Source: Takakia lepidozioides (lineage: Eukaryota; Streptophyta; Takakiopsida; Takakiales; Takakiaceae). From it: a stretch of DNA of 60,000 nt. The translations under genes and the position numbers were made by a program. Of the stretch, positions 11,201-23,217 are shown piece after piece (position 1 is the first letter of the stretch; every line of letters starts with the position of its first letter). The stretch is from positions 69,609,053 to 69,669,052 of the forward strand of contig CM060732.1 of NCBI GenBank assembly GCA_030704615.1, read 5' to 3'. A model generated the notes under the pieces. That model had not been told where the DNA came from, searched no databases, and saw only the letters and a list, made by a program, of their open reading frames with translations.

Positions 11201-13124
11201 GGGGGGTCGGCTGCAAAGAGATCACTATACGAGGATGCACCTGGCAGACCCTACCGTGCGGTGCAGATTGCGGGCAGGGAAGTCCTCAAAACACCCACAA
11301 TTGTGGAGTGTGTTAATGAAAATTTCCTAACTGCTCTGACCAGAAGGCTGGAGATAACGAGTTTGAGGAAGGCGATCGAGGCCCACCAGGGGAAGGGGAA
11401 GAGGAAGGCCACTGGCAATGATATGGAGGACACTCCTGGCTACACAAAGATGATGGAGTATTTTGTGGCGATGAGCCACGGCAAAAAGAGCACAGTCGGG
11501 GGCAGGGCGGTGAAAGCCTCCATCGACATGATCCTTGTGGATATCCCGGATGGGCAGGAGATACTGGGGCTGGGCTCAGTTCCCTGGTGGAACAAGTACG
11601 ACGAACGATACTGGAGCCACACATTCGGGTTCGCAGCCAACATGTTGGACGACGTTGGCTGTGTTGTTGTGCTAGCAGCCGATGGAGAAGTCACTGAGAA
11701 TGATATCAAAGTATGGACGGGGAGAAGTGCAGCACCCATCCTGAAAAAGATCTGGACTTGCATCAACACGCAGGGTCTTCTCAACGATGGCCAGAAGGTA
11801 TGCTGTGGTTCTCCTCTGCTATGTCAATTTCTTGGCCAAAATTGCCCCTGTACATGTAGGCCACCTCTGACGTTTTCATTTCCTTCTCTGCAGACTCTTA
11901 TCTTTCAGGCATTTTGCTTCGTGAAGGAACATTCGAAATTCAAATTACGTGAAGCAGGAAGACTTGTTGATTCCACAGTTGATCCACTGGAGTATAACGT
12001 CCTGTTCAACCATGTGGGAGAGAAGGACATTCTTTGTGATTTGTCGGGCAAGCCATGGAGGTATGGCAGGACCAGGAGTCCTGCATTCATCCAGACGCTC
12101 ATGGAAACGTGTACGGATGTTGAAGGCAGGGTCCTTGACGTCACTGCAAATACAGGTGAGAACGTTAATTGAATGCGGCACTGAAATTGACACCATTTCC
12201 GTTTCTGTATGTTTGCTTGTGCGAGGAAGCGACTCATTCTTGAGTTTGGCTGTGGTTGTCGTATGAATTCGCAGGTGCCTGTATGTGGGCGGGAAGGATG
12301 TCGAACCGATTTGTGTTCTCATTTGAGGGGGATACGGCCTTGTACGATTACAATTTGGCGGGCCTTCAGCGTCTGCCTCCGACTGAGGATCCCAAAAACG
12401 CAGAAGAGGACGTGGAAGGAGAGGAGGAAGATGAAGAGGAGGAAGTCCGGGAAATTCGTTCGATGCAGGGGCGCCCGAAGCCGCTTCCCCCAATGCCTGT
12501 CTTCGAGTGAGTTGCACCATAGTAAGTGTATTGGTTTCGGTTGTAGGGACCATGCAACCTGCCGATGATTCCCTGTTTGAATTCTCTAATGTACTTCATT
12601 CTATGTTTGTGCGTACACTCAGCCTTGCAGAGTCGTCCGACGAGGAGAAGCTGGGAGACTTGCTCAAATCGGACCCTGTTGCAGAGGAGGAGACAGAATC
12701 GCATCGGCCATTCTTTGCCAGAAAATCGTTTCTCGCGAGTCCCCAGAAGCCCTTTTTTCTAGCAGCGTATGCAGACACGGCTGCCAAAGAAGCCATCAGG
12801 AGGGAGGATAGGCCTACTCGGTTAGAGCAATTGACATACGGGAATGAGCAGAGAATTATAATGAGGCGTGAGGCCAAACATAGAATTGTGAAAGGCAGAG
12901 TAGGGAAGTTCGTAATAGAATCCGCGTCCGAGAGCGAGGGGAATGTCGAGGAGACTTCCGCACCCAGGTGGACAGTTCCGGCTGGTGAGGATGGTATTTT
13001 TGAGGGGAGGGCTTCTCAGAGTAACAGCGGTAGCGGCAGTGCAGGTTCGGAGGCAGGTGGAAGGCAGCCATCCTTGCATGAGGGCGGGGATGCATCGGAC
13101 AGTGATAGCGGATCCTCACCATAG
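8218..13124 (+). CDS. MULE accessory gene: ParB/Srx-like domain plus degenerate amino-methyltransferase-like domain (about 10 exons, about 1315 aa)
   Basis: Exons I can join: 8218-9229, 9372-9561, 9653-9937, 10022-10141, 10222-10436, 10660-11797, 11894-12155, 12275-12506 and probably 12631-13124. All introns are GT-AG and phases agree, except a 1-base break near 9024 (after EFEAY; one T short) and an unresolved last junction. N-terminus: Ser/Pro/Arg-rich. Residues about 200-360 end in FVWDGNHRMLAWTEYI, like the G-x-H-R box of ParB/Srx folds. A Lys-rich, NLS-like region (KKRTRKQ, PKKKKQQ) lies in exon 10660-11797. The C-terminal half has the order of a permuted N4/N6 amino-methyltransferase: IDMILVDIPDG where DPPY is expected, LDDVGCVVVLAADG, then RTRSPAFIQTL and VLDVTANTGACMWAG, where the SAM-binding motif I is expected, then FSFEGD. 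Both catalytic motifs are altered, so activity is doubtful. The tail is acidic and Ser-rich. Introns at 9230-9371 and 10437-10659 each contain two palindrome copies. Function is inferred. Confidence 0.6.
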
Positions 13125-13376
13125 CAAAGTCTCATTTGGATCCTTTTGTTGTACAGTTCTGAAACACTTAATGAATATATTGACGATTTGAAAAATCATT
13201 GTGTTCAGACTGCTTGTCCATTCCCTACATTTCTTCCGCCAACCAAAATCTATAATAAAAGCAGAAGAGACGCAAACTTCAGTGAAGAACCCTACAAGTA
13301 ATTTATGCACACCATCGACCCGGGAACTTGAAGCCATGAAAACCCTGCCGTTTCTAACATTCCTATTGGGAAATTT

Positions 13377-13645
13377 GGCGCCGAAATAGCCCAGTTTGCG
13401 CCTTCGTTATATGGGCCTCAAAAATTCCACGGATGAATTACTGCACCAAAATATTGCGATGGAAGCCTTCAGCACAAGGCACTTCACCACATTCCACTTG
13501 GGTATTTCGGCGCCGAAATTGCCCGTTCTGCGCCATTAAATACCGCACTATATCACATTTTAAGAGGTAATTTCGGTGCCGAAATACCCCGGTGGATGTC
13601 TTCAAAACACCATTTTAGCACACTGCTCTTGGGAATAACGGCGCC
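13377..13645. repeat. Right array of GGCGCC-centred palindromes, about 65-bp period
   Basis: Cores start at 13377, about 13442 (degenerate), 13509, 13575 and 13640, so intervals are 65-67 bp. The outermost copy has the same ATAACGGCGCCGAAATT form as the left array, so the two ends mirror each other in sequence class. Confidence 0.8.
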
Positions 13646-13753
13646 GAAATTCCTCATTCCGCATCCTGGACCAGGAGAAACAGACCCTATTACCGAGGTA
13701 AGAGGACATAACACCGTCAATAAAGGCAGGAAAATTCCAATTCCGCGGATGTC

Positions 13754-13815
13754 CGCTCATGAGCTCATAGGCTCATAGGCTCATGGGCTCATGCGCTCAT
13801 GAAATAGTAAACCTC
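13754..13815. repeat. Right terminal CTCATGAG motif cluster and terminal inverted repeat
   Basis: Five or six tandem copies of GCTCATGAG/GCTCATAGG/GCTCATGCG run up to the terminus. Bases 13796-13815 are the inverted counterpart of the left end at 124-143. Confidence 0.7.
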
Positions 13816-13825
13816 ATTTGTTGGG
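13816..13825. repeat. Right target-site duplication (ATTTGTTGGG)
   Basis: Identical to 114-123 and in the same orientation. See the left copy. Confidence 0.8.
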
Positions 13826-16030
13826 GACTTATGTCAAATCCCATGTTTCAACTACCCAATTGACAGCCTTGAGAGAGGAACTCAGGAAGGAGTTTGAGGC
13901 TCGACTAGCCACTGAGTGTGCAAACAAGGTCGATGAAGAGGTCACTCTCAAAATGCAGCAAGACTTGGAGAATACAGAAGCGGCTTTGCAATTGGCCATG
14001 GAACAATTGATTGAGGCAGGCCTCGCGCAAGACCAATTGCACGAAGCACATAAGCAACAGCTATACCAAATGCAGGTGAAGCATGAAAGCAAGTTGCAAG
14101 AAGTGAATGCACTACATACGGAGTTGCAGACAGTGCATGACAGGATGGCCATACAATGTGCTACACTCACAACTATGCTTGACCAATCTACAAAAGAAAT
14201 AAACAGTCAAGCAGAAAAATGTATGAAGGCAGAAGCAGAGAATGTTGAGCAAATGAAACTCATTGTCGATATGAAGAATACAATCTGTCGCAATGAGGAT
14301 ACTTTCAAGCAATACAGGCAAATTGAAGCTGATCAAGAGAGGCACATCCTGGAGTTGCAACAAACGATCATGGCCAATAGAAATGAAATCTCGGTCACTA
14401 ACAAGGCTTGGAAGGAAGCCAATAATCTACTTGCTGCTTATGCAAATTTGGTTGAACCTCATGCGAAGCGCATGGAGGCTTTACAACAGCAATTGGATGT
14501 GTACAAAGTAAGAGAGGAGCACACTCTCAGAGGAACCACAAGCAACTTGGTGGATAACCACCTTATGCAGGTCTGGTTAGCACAAGGGCCAGTGGAGGGC
14601 ACAGCACCACGAAAGCTCACCTAAAGCGAGATGAATGAGCTCAGACTGCAAGTGCAGAACGTTGCCACAACTACTATAGACAATGTCTATAGTAGAATAG
14701 CGGAGTTACAGGAGGATGTAGACGGACTGCAGACTCAAGTGGAGGACCTCACTTCAAATATCGACAAAAGAGTCTATATACCTGAGGAACAGCTAATGGC
14801 TTCTTATTTACAAGCCAGAACTTTGGCTTTTCAGTCTTCTTCACAGGAGGTGCAGGAGATGCCAATGATACAAGAGCCAGTGCCATCCAGCACCACAACA
14901 AGTCACTGTGCCAATAGCTGACCCTGTTGTTACTACAACCACACCACAGCCACCACAGTCTGAGGTATGGGGCAATGCTGCTTTTAACCCACCTAAAACT
15001 CCAGCTGCGAGGGAATACAGTAGGGCTATGATTATGCCCTTCAACCAAATTCCCATCATGTTGGATTTGGCTTGGAAAGAATTTAGTTCTCCGCAATCAT
15101 TGGCACATTACTACCAAATCATGCGCATTTGGCTGCCAGTGGCAACAAGGACTAAAGTTCTTCCCAACAATCGACCAATTGAGGATCATCACTTTGCACA
15201 ATACTGGCATGAGGCAGGTACAATGTTGAAGGAATTAATTGCCTTCCAAGTTGTACATTGATTCATTTATACCAAGACCAAGGAAGTAGCGAGTATTGTC
15301 ATGGGATGCGGGTTATACTACGCTGCTTGTTTTCTGGTACGTTATCACATTGAGCAGCAAAAGATGCAATCGTGCTTTCTGAGTTATTCCAGTGGGGATC
15401 ATTGGGTCTTACCTTCAGTGCCACCTCATATGTACCTATATGAGGCAAAAGTTATGAAACAAAAGGATTCTCAAATTCGTTCATGGTTTCATGCGGCCTG
15501 GAACAATTTGTCAACACATAAATTTGGCATTGATGATATTTTCTATAAGGGACATGTGGCATGGAAATACTTGCACAATTCACAAGTCATTGGTACCCCA
15601 CTCACCTGGACAAACAAGGAGCTCAGTGTCTTCACCAATTTTGCCGTTCAGCGTTTACAGCAAGTTTAAAAATATAAACTTCCAGACATGGTAGGACAAC
15701 ATTGTATGCCCCTGAGGATTCCACAAAAAGTTCGACAATCAAAACACCTGAGAGGCGATGAGGATTCTGATACAACTATTTCTTCAGCGGATTCTTTTGC
15801 CATGGGAGAAGACTATGCAATTCAGATGGCAGAGAAGAAGCGACGGGGGTCTCCTATGCCTGAAAGGTTACCTTGATATCAGCCTCCAGAGGGCCTCACT
15901 TATCCGGGTAGTGTTCAATCATCTCCGTCAACCAGTGACAGACCTCGGGCTCGTACACACAGTCCACCACGAAACTCTCAATGTCAGAAAGGTGCTCGAT
16001 CACAAAGGTTTGCCAATCCCAATCAATAAA
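13816..16030 (+). pseudogene. Decayed coiled-coil ORF, continuation of the interrupted frame
   Basis: The frame re-enters at TYVKSHVSTTQ and encodes a long Gln/Glu-rich coiled coil with heptad-like Leu/Met spacing to 14,624. There a TAA interrupts, and the same frame continues (MNELRLQVQNV...) to about 14,920. A frameshift of one base then moves to the frame that carries a Pro/Thr linker and a compact region with LAWKEFSSPQSLAHYYQIMRIW and WFHAAWNNLSTHKFGIDDIF. Further in-frame stops occur at 15259, 15667 and 15876. The tail is Ser/Arg/Pro-rich. Size and layout would fit a gag-like protein of a repetitive element, but I recognise no capsid or zinc-knuckle motif. Function is unknown, and it is clearly broken. 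Confidence 0.6.
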
Positions 16031-16187
16031 CCGTGAGGACACGGCTTTTTGAGAGAGGAAGGGGTAATGTTAGAGGACTGTCTGGGACTTAGACACTTAT
16101 ACGGGATCTGTGGGGTACCCTTAATTTTTGCACAGACTGAGACCAACAGGAGCCTTAGGGGTGACAGCAGCACACTTTAGAGAGGGG

Positions 16188-16402
16188 TTACACAGCCGTC
16201 ACAGCCAACACAGCCCGTCACAGCTTCGCACAGCCCGACATAGCCCGACACAACAACACAGCCAGTCACGCCCGACACAGCCCGACACAACCACACAGCT
16301 TCGCACAGCCAGTCACAGCCCGACACAGCCCGACACAGCCACACAGCCAGTCACAGCCCGTCACAGTTTCACACAGCCAGTCACAGCTTGACACAGCTGT
16401 CA
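16188..16402. repeat. Tandem tract of CACAGCC(C/A)G(T/A)(C/A)-type units
   Basis: Short imperfect repeats such as GTCACAGCC, GACACAGCC and CACAGCTTCG run for about 200 bp. A short tract of the same kind (GTGACACAGCC, ATCACAGCC) occurs at 41218-41280, after an integrase remnant. Confidence 0.75.
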
Positions 16403-18341
16403 CGACCATAGGGAACGGATAGCAAGACAGGGAACGACTGAGGGGAACAACATCTATGAATGGAACATGTAGTTCAAGGGTGACGGTTAGTGAGGGAAAC
16501 GGTTAGAACAACGGGTAGGAAAATAAAGCGAGGAGCGAGGACAGGAGGCGGGGGACTTCTTGACATGACGGGGCGAGGGGACTTCGGACAGCACGGGGGG
16601 GGGGGGGGGGAATGAGGCAGAGAGCGTATCTCTGAGCAGAAAGAGGAAGAGCACGGAGTATGAGAAGTGACGATCTGTTGTTACTTGATGAATGCAAGCT
16701 ATAGAATTGTAATGTAGAGTAGATTAGAGACACCATGGCTTCAGCCTGATACTTGATAGATATTAATCTGATACACACTTCATACTCACACTGTGTAGAG
16801 AGATCTAAGTGAAGCTGTGGAATGAATGGATGAGTTGATGGAATCCGATAGATTGATGAAGCAAACTGATACTTAATTATCAATAGTAAGGTAGCTAGCT
16901 AACATGAATGCGGAAAGGAAAATAAATAGGAAACACCCCCATGATACACTAGTTGTAGGTCATGACTGATTGTTCTGAGCGGGCTGAGTACTTAGAGATT
17001 TCCAACTCTTCTATCTTGGAGTTTTCGCCTCGGATAGCGAAGGGATGGGTGAGTAAAAGCCGCGCGACAAAGGCCCATTGCTTTTCCTGCCTGTGCTACA
17101 ATTCTCCAACATGCGTGGGTTTAACAGAGTCTGCGCCTGAAATTTGACTAACTGGTGGATGGTATGGCTACATCCGGTTGCGTACCTCTATCCTCCTTTG
17201 CTTGACTTGGATAGTTCATTTACAAAACTGCAATCGGACACCAACAATACAAGTCTCCATCTCTCAATGGTAATTAGTCTAGCTCCTTGGTGAAGATCCC
17301 TGGTATGGCGGACCGAAGCCTGGCCAACAGACAGCATTCCCATCATTCCCATCATTCCCCTCTCTACAGGAGACAAGCTGGTTCTGTACCCCATGTCAGG
17401 ACACTAATCAACTCACTAAACAGAATATACCTCAGTAATGGCAGCTCTAAGCAATCTACCTTCGCTCAATTGAGCACATAAATGTGATTTGTAGTGCTGC
17501 CTGCCTAATTCTTCAGAGAGTTTGATAGTATCTCTCAACTTCATCCAAGCCCAAAAATTACTTGTGTGTATGATTTAATGCATGCAGTTCAATATGCAAG
17601 GATGGCTTAACTTTGAAGAGGGAATCAAGACAGTATGATAGCAGGTCTGCTGCTGTTCCACTTGATTGTCCCACTGTGTTTGGAAGGCTGTTAGCAACTC
17701 AGACTAGAATGGCGCCCGGCTTCAGCGTGTTGAGGATCATGTGCCTTGAGGAACATGTGCCTTATTTTTACAGCTATGATCTTCTCCACTTTCTTATCCA
17801 AAACGAGGGTGTGGAACTTTGAAAGGACCAGGAAGTATGACAAGTTGTAGGGTTTATGATGAGGTTTTGCCATATCTTCGTAGCCAGGCACCTTTGCCAA
17901 CCAGTTGGTATGAGAAGGGGGAGGACAACAGATTGTGTGATCAGAGAGGAAGGCAGACACACTCCAAATAACAAGAAACCAATCACAGAAAGAAAACCAG
18001 ACACATTAAATTGAAATTCCCCGCCTTGTGAAGTGATACACCACAGCACTAGTGCGGGAATTCTAGTCACCAGGCACATTCAATTGAACAGTAACAAATT
18101 TGGCCACAGCCACAGCCTCTTCAGCCATAGCTTGCAGGATAGATTATAGATTATGAATTATAATCTACGGCCAAATAACAAAGCTACATACATACAAATT
18201 CCGAAAACAATCTCTCAGCTCACAAGCAACTTGTAATTCACATTGCTACATATTTGAGTTACATAACCCAAGGGAGAATTGGACCCCATCCCGATAAGGG
18301 AAGTTGCCCGTCAACCATGGATTGGCTTGCAACATGCCATC
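16403..18341. other. Intergenic region, nothing recognised
   Basis: Contains a run of 16 or so G around 16595-16610 and several short ORFs without homology that I can recognise. No tRNA, RNA gene or element terminus was identified by eye. Confidence 0.5.
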
Positions 18342-20313
18342 TTAGCGATCTTCCATTGCTGCCAGAGCTTCATTGATGCCTTCCAATGCATCCGCAGACA
18401 AGGTGAAGACCGCATCCTTGCCTTTGACTCGATATGTCGCTGGAGGCATAGCAAATTTGATAGCCCTCACCAAATGCGAATACAGAAATGCCAAAGGCTG
18501 GTCAGATAGGAACTTGTAAGCCTTATCTCTTCTTCCACACAACTGGTAATATCTCCTTGCAACCACATGCTCGCCAGGGTCAAAAGTACTTCCCCACCCA
18601 TCTGTGAATGTCTCCATAACAACGTGAACCGGCCTTTCACAACAGAGCAAGTAGAAGTCCACCCCTTCTGAGTTTCCAGCTTCAGCATTGCAGGCAAAAT
18701 AGTCCCCTGCATCCAAGCAGGAGGCCAAGTCCTCCCCATCTCCCCCAAACTCCTGTTCTTCATCCCCTTCTTCTTCAATCTGCCTCCGGACAGCAGTTGT
18801 ATTTGTAGGTTGCAGGGTTTGCAACTTCCATTTTTGTGCATGAGCAATACTGATGCAGTTGTCCCAATCAAGATCCAAACAATGCAGACAAAAACATGCT
18901 AAGTCTCGAACCATAAGTTTGGTTGGGTCTGACTTGTTCCTCCCAAGAATGGAATGTAAAGACCGAGTTCCAGGTACGGTCTTGCAATCCCACTCTTGTG
19001 TACGGTCAACATGTTCTGTACCAACAAGCCAAAAATGTCTTTTCACTGCTGTTCTAATCTTAGAGTACGAAGAAGGAGGTCGGGTGGACAGGTTCTTGCG
19101 CAAAAAAACTACTGCCTCAGCAGCATTTTGCAGCTTCACACCATTTGAGTTTAACTGCTCTGCTCGTAAAGCCCTCTTGATCACAGCACCAGCCCCATCG
19201 TGCTCACCTTTCCCGTGCCCTGATCCAAAAAAAGTTCCACCACATTGTGCAACCCCCTGTGATGTGGGGGTACCTACTAACAAAATACCAAGGACGAGCA
19301 CCTTTAAACTAAGCAGCACAACCGTCACTCCATACCCAATGCGATTCAGGTCTGAACCCTGCTTCAGCAAGGTAATTCCAATGAAACCGAAAGCAATGTT
19401 GTACGAACAGCGTGTCATGCTTGTTGTCATCAGAAATGTAAAAGTGCATTTCTTTCAAAACCTTGGAATCGGGATCATTCACATCAGGGTGTGGATTCCA
19501 CCGGTAGGTAATGTGCACCAATATAGTGATTTGGAAACTGTGCCAGTGCATCTCTTGCACTTCATTCTGAACCGTAAAAGTGTAGTTTTCAGCAAAGTCA
19601 ACAACAGACAATATTGTATTCTCTGGCAAAGATTTCAAACTGGCTTTAAACTGAGCATCTTGCCATCGGGCTACAAAGTTATGACGAACAAAAGCCTGTA
19701 GCTTGGGTTTGAAGTACGACAAGAATTCAACAGAGGAAGTCGTTTGGTATTGGAGTTTCAGTCTCATTCTAGGGGCTCCATCTTTCTCCCCAACATTCTC
19801 TTTTGCATAGCATCTCTACTGCACTGTCAAATCACAACCATTTGCCTCCACAGGACAAATAGATAACTTACTTGAGCCACACTTCAATCACTCTCCCATG
19901 AGACAGTCTCGCCGATGCCATTCATCCAATTCCCCTTTGGGACAAACAATTTCTTGCCAAAGCCAAGTCACTCCTTTGTAGGGGTGCTTGTTCGCTTGAC
20001 AACCAGCTTCACCATCTAATACTGGTCCACGTCGACAAATATTACAGTCACAAGTACATGATGATGGAGAGTGGACACCCCTCTCGGCAGCCCGCATGTT
20101 GTTGAACCCATCCTTCAACTCCGCCATCTCCACATGATATTTGCAGCAACAAACATTACGATCCTTCAGGCGTTTGACAAAGAATGGCCTCAACAACTCA
20201 AACAATCGTTGACCCACTTTGACATTGGGATGGGCTGATTTGAAGCGAAGAAAGAAAGCAGTCTGCATTGCCACCACAACATGCACAAATAGAATCCCAT
20301 TTAGTGGATGCAC
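18342..20313 (-). pseudogene. Decayed DDE transposase (HGKG...DG family)
   Basis: Reading leftward: a first segment (20313-19888) with FLRFKSAHPNVK, FELLRPFFV and CCCKYHVEM; a second (19767-19309) with VVDFAENYT, HWHSFQITILV, ISDDNKHD and WVWSDGCAA; and a third (from about 19232 to 18342) with GSGHGKGEHDGAGAVIKR and a Cys-rich C-terminus. In this widespread eukaryotic transposase family, SDG-x-x-x-Q and HGKG-x-x-DG boxes are characteristic. Immediately after SDGCAA a TAG (19309-19311) stands where CAG (Gln) is expected. The frame then continues through FKGARPWYF until a seven-T run (A at 19227-19233 on plus) shifts it by one base. An intron probably separates the first two segments (19768-19887). 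No TIR or TSD was found, so element limits are unknown. Confidence 0.7.
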
Positions 20314-20329
20314 TAAGAATACCTACTAC

Positions 20330-20498
20330 TAGACCTAGACCACTCCTAGACCTAGACCTAGTCTTAGTCATAGTCCTTTCTCATCACATGTCAAATTGTA
20401 CAAGTACTAACCAGTCCTAGTAGTCCTAGACCTAGTCCTTCCTAGTCACATATGAAGTAGTACATGTACTAATCAGTCCAAGTGTGAGTCCTTTCTAG
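20330..20498. repeat. Minisatellite (left flank of the CACTA element)
   Basis: Degenerate tandem units built from CAGTCCTAGTCCTAGACCTAGTC, CACATATGAAGTAGTACATG and TACTAATC. The same array resumes on the other side of the CACTA element (29941-30240), so the two pieces are one interrupted minisatellite. Confidence 0.75.
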
Positions 20499-20895
20499 CA
20501 CTAGAAGCATTCGTGTCTTTTCCGATTCGACTGCATGTCCGCGACCACTCCGGGAACCACTTGGTAGTAAACGGGACTACTGGAGAGTCGAAACAGACAA
20601 TGTGGGCCCACGGGGGCATTTTAGACGGCGGACAGAAGTGGGGTCAACGACTCCGGAGTCGTAGCAGAATTCCGGACTATTTTACGAATTGCATAAATAC
20701 ATAAAATTTGAAAAAGCCAAAATTACAAGTGGTTGTAATTACTGCACAAGCGACTACAAATTTTCTTTCCTAATTCGATTAATGGAATAAAGATATTTAT
20801 TCATTAAAGTGAATATGTAGTCGACTCAACGACTCCATGAACCACTGCGCATTCATTGCACCCATGACTCGGCAGCACATTTGCTGACGTGGCTT

Positions 20896-21618
20896 TCACA
20901 AAAAGAGGTAAATAAAATGTGGCCTTGGGGGAATAGATATTTTAATACGTGCTGCCTCCACCTGGCAGAGACAAGGATGCAAGTGCTGCGTCGGACATGG
21001 CGGCATCAGGTTCATCAACAGCATGGTGGCAGCAAGCTTTGTGGATTTGCATCCCTCGTACAGTGGCACACATGCTTCTTCTAGTGTCATGTGTGCAGAA
21101 TTCAATTCTCCATCTCCACCTCCTTCCACGCCTTCCCCCACGTGAATGCCTTCATTTCCTGCGTCATCACCATCCCCAGTTGTCGCAGCGCCGTCCCCCT
21201 CTTCAGCATCGTCCATGATATGGAATGCTTCCTGCAACATTCGAGTAATCTCCACCCCTCCGTCCATGCCTGGTTCATGTCCTGCGCCCATGACATAGTC
21301 CTCGTCTGGCCTGTCTGTATGGCTCCCTCGGGGGTGTGCATTGTCCAATTGTGCCCACTCCTCGTCGTCGTCGTCTGCAGGTCCATCTCCAATCCACACC
21401 CGAAATGCTTCATGTCTTTTGTGGTGAAGGAGATGTGTGCGCACACCGTCCTCAGATCTACTTGTAGTTCCCAAACAACGTTCACATGGGCATGGCATCC
21501 TTGAAAGCCCAAGGGCTCGGACACGTGCCACTTCTCTTTCCCACAACCTGTCATCTCGGGTGTTCTGTCTACAGGGGTGATTAATTGGAAGTCCTCCGCA
21601 TGGGCGAGGGGAACTCAT
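20896..21618 (-). pseudogene. TNP2-like N-terminal exon fragment of CACTA transposase
   Basis: The 240-aa frame has the transposase-associated pattern near residues 41-75: MPCPCERCLG followed by VRTHLLHHKRHEAFRVWIGDG, which corresponds to the CPCxxC and HLxxxGF-W boxes at the N-terminus of plant TNP2 proteins. After an acidic linker comes EEACVPLYEGCKSTKLAATM, matching the LYpGC-K box. Downstream the reading frame slips (MSDAALASLSLPG lies in another frame) and nothing resembling the catalytic region follows before the terminus, about 400 bp away. It is transcribed toward the left end, opposite to the other gene of the element. Confidence 0.7.
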
Positions 21619-21799
21619 TTTTGTTGGGGAGCCTCTTCAATGCTGTTTGTGCATGCCATTGCAGGGGGCCGGATTCTCCTTTGCAGAGATTCCTCAATTT
21701 GGCTCTGCCACTCCCATTTCACTACCATCAATTCCCTCCTCCTGCAATCTCAATTTGAAAGGTTCAGCCGCACATCCTTTGGCAAAGAAGACAGTTGAC

Positions 21800-23217
21800 A
21801 TTTTATAGCAACCGGTAGATTCCACAACATGATGAAAAGTTACACTCAACAGCAAACCATTTAAAAGCCATCACGATGCTTCCCATCATAACTAGAATCT
21901 TTTCAACAAGACACTGAGAGAAATGACCAAAATCGACTCAAACAACGACATCATGGAAAACGACATGTCTCTACAGTTCCTGTGTGTGTGAGGAATCGGA
22001 GGACGTACGTGGAATTTCAATTTTCACGATTGACGACGTTGTGATCTTGGGCATATGGTTGAATGTGTATGAAATGTGTGCATTGAAGTGTGAACAACCT
22101 GACTACAAGGCCAGAACCTGCGCCACTTGTCTTAAGCCATCTCCAAATCACGTTTCGGCGGACAATCCCGTTCCGTTGCCGTAAAATTGCACCGTGGGAA
22201 GGGAGTCCATTTGTGTGGCTCTATCACCATGGCGGGAAGGGGAGCATGCTAAAAATGGAGCATCGCCCTGCCACTTCACTCATTTGCTGTTTGCAGCTTC
22301 TTCCACCATCTTTCTTACTTAATTCTGATTCTTGCAATGCTGCCCTTGAGACGGCAACTGCAAGTGACCGGATGCTCTGAGTGGGGCGCAGAGGAGGCGT
22401 GCTGTGCCCGAGTTCGCATGCCTAGCATCCTGCAGCCGGCGGCTTTTGCACGTTGGGCAGCAGTACCCTCTGTTGTATGATTACCATTTGTGGTACAGAC
22501 TCACCGGCCTCCCCTGTCCACTTGGGTCTTGGGACAACGACTTATGGAGTATGTAGACAGAGTTGCATGTCGCGCAGGTACACCAAAATCTCCCATGTAA
22601 CATAAACCCATTTCTCATTCATGCTTGCATGTGATCCACGGGGTAATTTCCATGTTCTCCCAGCTGATGTGGGTTCGCAAATTCTCGGTGTGTAGGTGTG
22701 TGTGTGTGAGGACCTCAACCTGGCATGGTGCGATGGGTGTCGAATGGACCCTTCTCTGCGATGGGAGAACCACTACAGTTGAGTTTGTTTTTGCTGAATC
22801 ATTTGGCAGAGCACTGTGTTCACTTCTCACACATCATGCGCATTTTCTCCAAGAATGCATGTAAAGCGGAGCCATACACGGCATCATTGCAGTGTGTTTC
22901 CTTCGCCTAATTTTGAACGAAAAAAAAGTTAACGGATCCATGTCAGTTGTGTGAATCACTACATCTAGTTGTCTGGAGGATTGTAAGTGGTTTAGGGTTT
23001 AACGTCTCAAAGTCGAAAAGGCCATAGTGTCGGATGCACGACACGTGTTCATATTTGAAATCAACAACGGCCGGATCTTCACTACAGATCTGGGGGGTGT
23101 GTGATCACACTCCCCTCCTTGTCCTTCTTTCCTCCTTTGCATGTCTTGGTCTTCCTCGCTCGTCTTTGTCTTGGTCATGGTCTATGTCCTCGCTCGTCTT
23201 CATCTTTGTCATGGTCT
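21800..23217. other. Internal CACTA sequence without recognised coding content
   Basis: Short ORFs only. Probably the promoter and leader between the two divergent genes of the element. Confidence 0.4.

Larger units (their letters stand above)
124..13815. mobile_element. 13.7-kb Mutator-like (MULE) DNA transposon with three genes
   Basis: The left end (GGGGGTTGCTATTCCATGAG) and the reverse complement of the right end (GAGGTTTACTATTTCATGAG) match at 16 of 20 positions and are bracketed by a 10-bp direct duplication. Just inside both ends are clusters of CTCATGAG-type motifs, and then arrays of a palindrome centred on GGCGCC. The element carries a MULE-like transposase (1981-5579, minus), a large multi-exon gene (8218-13124, plus) and a small ORF (973-1524, plus). 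The two large genes are divergent, and the 2.5 kb between them is filled by the palindrome arrays. The insertion interrupts an ORF in frame. The boundaries come from TSD plus TIR agreement and are good to about 1 bp. Family assignment rests on TSD length, the transposase DDE layout and the SWIM finger. Confidence 0.8.
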
